DNA from: Himantopus leucocephalus | Lineage: Eukaryota; Chordata; Aves; Charadriiformes; Recurvirostridae | Direction of reading: 5' to 3' | Assembly (NCBI GenBank): GCA_003993805.1 | Contig: RSEF01000014.1 | Span: 6,509,890-6,573,889, forward strand | Length of the DNA: 64,000 nucleotides | Part shown: positions 61,301 through 64,000 of the stretch, piece by piece | Layout: each line of letters opens with the position of its first letter | Numbering within the stretch: the first letter of the stretch is position 1 | The notes under the pieces: model-generated | Databases searched by the model: none | The model's input: the letters and a program-made list of their open reading frames with translations, nothing else | Told to the model about the DNA's origin: nothing | Translations under genes and position numbers: made by a program

Positions 61301-62006
61301 AGAATATTTAATTTTCAACACGTTTCATTTCTGACCTCTTTGAAAACTTGAAAATGTAATTTGGGCATCAGAGGAGCCCAGTATGTCAAGCACGGGAACT
61401 GACAAGGAGCGTTTTATGGTGCTGCCAGGGCTGTTTATTCCAGGGAATCTTCTTAGGAAATTATTAGACCGAATGCCATATACCATCTCGAGAACAAAAT
61501 TTGCAGACGTGTAGAATCCGCGGCAGAAGCTTTCTCAGGTCTTGCAGCAAAGGGCTGATTTGGCAGAGAGAGTCACGCTTCTACACCTGCTTGCAAGCTG
61601 GGTAGGAAGATATTCCAAACTGCCTGTGAATTTCATTACGGTCCTTCCACCGGAGCCGCTCAGGGGTGTGGTGGTGTAATGGCCTGCCAAACAGATGGGT
61701 TGTGAAATACACAGCCCATCTGTCTTTATCATGCTTGTTTCCTCTTTTATTAAAATGTTAATGAATATAGTTTTTATTTATTATGCCGTGACATGTGCAG
61801 CATCACTTTCCAGTAGACAAATGTGCAATCTGCATAACCGTGTGGGCTGACAGGAAGGTTTCTTCTGCTGAAAAGAAACTTCTTCCCAAAGTTCCTCTGA
61901 GGAAAACAAGCACAAAGCGCTCTGAGCAGTCAGAGGCGTTTTCTCACTTCTGCAGGGCTTTTAACAAGCACTTCCATCCTTTTTCACATGTAAATTATTC
62001 CCACAG
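55304..62006 (+). other. SDK1: SDK1 intron within FN3-1 (6703 bp, phase 1)
   Basis: No CR1, MIR, RNA gene or other exon was recognised. The longest frame, 146 codons at 56460-56900 (+), begins with a hydrophobic stretch but has no family signature and no splice support. The acceptor is TTATTCCCACAG. Confidence 0.8.
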
Positions 62007-62154
62007 ATTCTCCCTGGAAGGTTCACCTATCCAATCTTGACCCAAAGATGACTGGTGTCACTGTGAGCGGACTAACTCCAGCCCGAACCTACCAGTTCAG
62101 GGTGTGTGCGGTTAACCAGGTGGGAAAGGGCCAGTACAGCTCTGAGACCAGCAG
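62007..62154 (+). CDS. SDK1: SDK1 exon: second half of fibronectin III domain 1
   Basis: This exon of 148 bases, phase 1 in and phase 2 out, reads (N)SPWKVHLSNLDPKMTGVTV, then SGLTPARTYQFRVCAVNQVG, then KGQYSSETS. It contains the tyrosine corner L-TPA-TYQFRV and the G-G/S-x-S end of the FN3 fold. The NNS sequon is made across the exon junction. The donor CAG|gtacag is weak. The exon is too short and too broken by flanking stops to stand out as an open frame, and was found by phase and homology. Confidence 0.93.
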
Positions 62155-63019
62155 GTACAGTAGAAATAAATACCCGTGTACTAAAGGTACAAGCACCTAG
62201 AATTATTGGGAGGAAAAAACTGCTGATTGTTCGTGGATGAATAAGATAAAGTTATCTTTTGCCCAATAATTGGGGAACGGAGCAGTTAGCGTTATCCAGG
62301 CCTCTGGGGAGTGCTCTGCAGCTGTCAGTAATTGGTGATAATGGCAATTAGGCGATGCAGGAAATCAGCCCGCGATGGGAGAGGTGCCCTCATATTTCCA
62401 GAGTATCAGCTGAGCAGAATTTTGGAAATATTTTTTTGCTCTTGTGCTAAGCCGCAGCAGTTAGCCCGGGAAGGAGTACGGCATTCTCCCAGTCCTTGCA
62501 CTGTCACTTCTGGAATTCACCCAGATGTGACATAGAAGGATGGCTTCATCGAATTCAGTTTCAAATGCATCCCCCTTCTTCTGTGAACCAAAGCTTGCTG
62601 TGAGCTTGAATTGCAGAACAGCTGAACTCTAAATGGCTTTTTCAAAATGTAGGAGCTTGATATGAAAAATATTGAAAGAGCTGAAAGAAACAATTTGGAA
62701 GGAGTCACAGACACTGGACCTGAGCTCTAACTCATTCAGGCTTGTAATCTTTTTAAAGAGTTGTAGCAGCCTGGGTGATTCAGAGAGAATAAGGTTACCT
62801 CAGCTGTCTGTCTTGTTGCTTGCTTAACTGATTTCCTATTATGTTGATTTGTTGTAACTATTTCATGCATGTCTTCAGCAGTTTGATCAGCGTTATATTT
62901 CTTTCTAGTCACCAGACTTTGATAAACGAAACTGGTTCACGCGGAGTGGATACATGAAATAGAAATGTTATCTATCATTTACTTCAACACCCATCTCCGT
63001 CACATCCTTTTGTCCTTAG
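62155..63019 (+). other. SDK1: SDK1 intron between FN3-1 and FN3-2 (865 bp, phase 2)
   Basis: The intron splits an Arg codon (AG|G). It has the weak donor gtacag and the acceptor TTTTGTCCTTAG. No repeat was recognised. Confidence 0.86.
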
Positions 63020-63160
63020 GTTGATGCTACCTGAGGAGCCCCCCAGTGCCCCACCTAAAAACATAGTGGCCAGTGGGCGCACCAATCAGTCTATCATGGT
63101 CCAGTGGCAACCTCCTCCCGAGAGTGAACACAACGGCGTTCTTCATGGGTACATCCTGAG
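63020..63160 (+). CDS. SDK1: SDK1 exon: linker and first half of fibronectin III domain 2
   Basis: This exon of 141 bases, phase 2 on both sides, reads [20 protein letters not shown], then [20 protein letters not shown], then LHGYIL. It has the core Trp in VQWQPPPE and the HNGVL-GY loop typical of sidekick FN3-2. NQS is an N-glycosylation sequon. The donor GAG|gtaagg is strong. The remaining half of FN3-2 lies beyond the window. SDK2 has a close match here ([16 protein letters not shown]), but the [10 protein letters not shown] linker agrees better with SDK1. Confidence 0.95.
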
Positions 63161-64000
63161 GTAAGGAGTTTCCTAACCTGGAAAGTCTGGAGATAGAGCC
63201 GTGTGTGCATGAGGGAATTCAGAATGTGTGACTTAAAAGTGTATTAAAAACTATTTCTAATTTCATTAAATAAATTAGTTACAATTTACAAACGCTGTGC
63301 CTGCCCCGGTTTATTACAAATGAGGAACCACCTTGGTTCCAGTGGCCACAAGGGTGCAGGCGCTTTACTTCTAGCCTGTCCGTACTGGAGAGTCAGCGAG
63401 CCGGGGTCTCCGTTCCCTGCTCCGAACGGGCTGCCTAAGTGGACTTGCTCCCTGTAGAGACTCTCATCATCCAGATGGCTTTTTTCCATTTCCAAAGTGA
63501 AGCGAAGCACCAAGTACTAACAGCGTTCACACGGGAAGGCGGTACAGTGCAGCCTACGCCTTGCAGATGTATATTTGCTTATTACAATCTCAGCTTCCTC
63601 TAGAAAGGTTAATTAAATTTATCAAAGACACAACAGGGGTCCTGCACTACGGAAGAGCAAGAATAGAATCAATAAACTTCAGTTTTGTGCTAAACAAAAT
63701 GGGGAGAGGGAATGACGGGTCAGATGCGTCATGGCAGACCCTGACGTGGTTTTGGAAATCAGTCAGTGGAGTAAGATTCTTTCAGCCCCGTCTGTACATA
63801 TTCACGAGAAACCGATTCAGGCAGGTAACTGGGGATCCTGAATACATCCAGTCTTTCTGCTTACACAGGATTTATTGTGCTGGAAAGGGTGTTGCCACAC
63901 TGAGAGTCTTCGCGGAGCATTTCCCTTCTGTAATTTGTGGGGAGTCAGTTATTCACTGCTGTCCGATTCAACTACAGCTTACCGGCTCCTTTGGCGCCCT
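63161..64000 (+). other. SDK1: SDK1 intron after FN3-2 first half (partial, phase 2)
   Basis: The 840 bases to the window end are intron with no second exon recognised. The minus-strand frame at 63286-63513 has no family signature. Confidence 0.8.

Noticed and set aside
25005..63160. SDK2 as the identity of the Ig/FN3 gene
   Set aside because: SDK2 shares the domain order, but the FN3-1 start (ELPHSPQNLL), the Ig5 IPRF-LLESGGLQI stretch and the PPSAPPKN linker fit SDK1 better. The very long introns also suit SDK1.
1..64000. CRISPR arrays, operons, insertion sequences or phage-like modules
   Set aside because: Intron-exon structure and CR1 repeats show vertebrate nuclear DNA. No regularly spaced repeat arrays or bacterial gene order were seen.

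Overview
The window is animal nuclear DNA, most likely from a bird. About 97% of it is intron and repeat. The repeats point to Sauropsida: seven CR1 LINE pieces, several ending in the avian-style ATTCTRTG-like tail, plus a few very worn MIR-type SINE remnants. A bird fits best. A crocodilian or turtle cannot be strictly excluded from sequence alone.

One gene is recognisable: SDK1 (sidekick cell adhesion molecule 1), on the + strand. Eleven consecutive coding exons lie between 25005 and 63160. They total 1573 coding bases (about 524 codons) and have GT-AG borders and matching phases at every junction. They encode Ig domains 3 to 6, the first fibronectin type III (FN3) domain, and the first half of the second FN3 domain. 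The start of the gene (signal peptide, Ig1-2) lies upstream of the window. The other FN3 domains, the membrane segment and the cytoplasmic tail lie downstream. SDK2 was considered, but the ELPHSPQNLL start of FN3-1 and the [15 protein letters not shown] linker are SDK1-like.

Layout: 1-25004 is the 3' part of a long intron. It holds a CR1 tail at the left edge, three short CR1 3' ends or longer CR1 pieces in + and - orientation, a 570-bp CR1, two MIR-like fragments, a ~64-bp tandem repeat, a G-rich run, and one N next to a C17 run. 25005-26289 encodes Ig3 (two exons). 34942-41227 encodes Ig4 (two exons 6 kb apart; that intron carries an ancient CR1 and two MIR-like fragments). 42445-42988 encodes Ig5. 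45071-46487 encodes Ig6. 55167-62154 encodes FN3-1. 63020-63160 encodes the first half of FN3-2. The 8.7-kb intron before FN3-1 contains a decayed CR1 with remains of the reverse transcriptase region.

Separate operons or gene systems are not expected here, and I saw none. The open frames outside the SDK1 exons look like chance frames in intron or frames through CR1. The points most worth a second look are the phase-symmetric Ig modules, MIR-like fossils in a sauropsid genome, inverted CR1 pairs in one pre-mRNA, a 10-bp periodic repeat, a perfect 10-bp palindrome, and AT-rich candidate conserved non-coding blocks.
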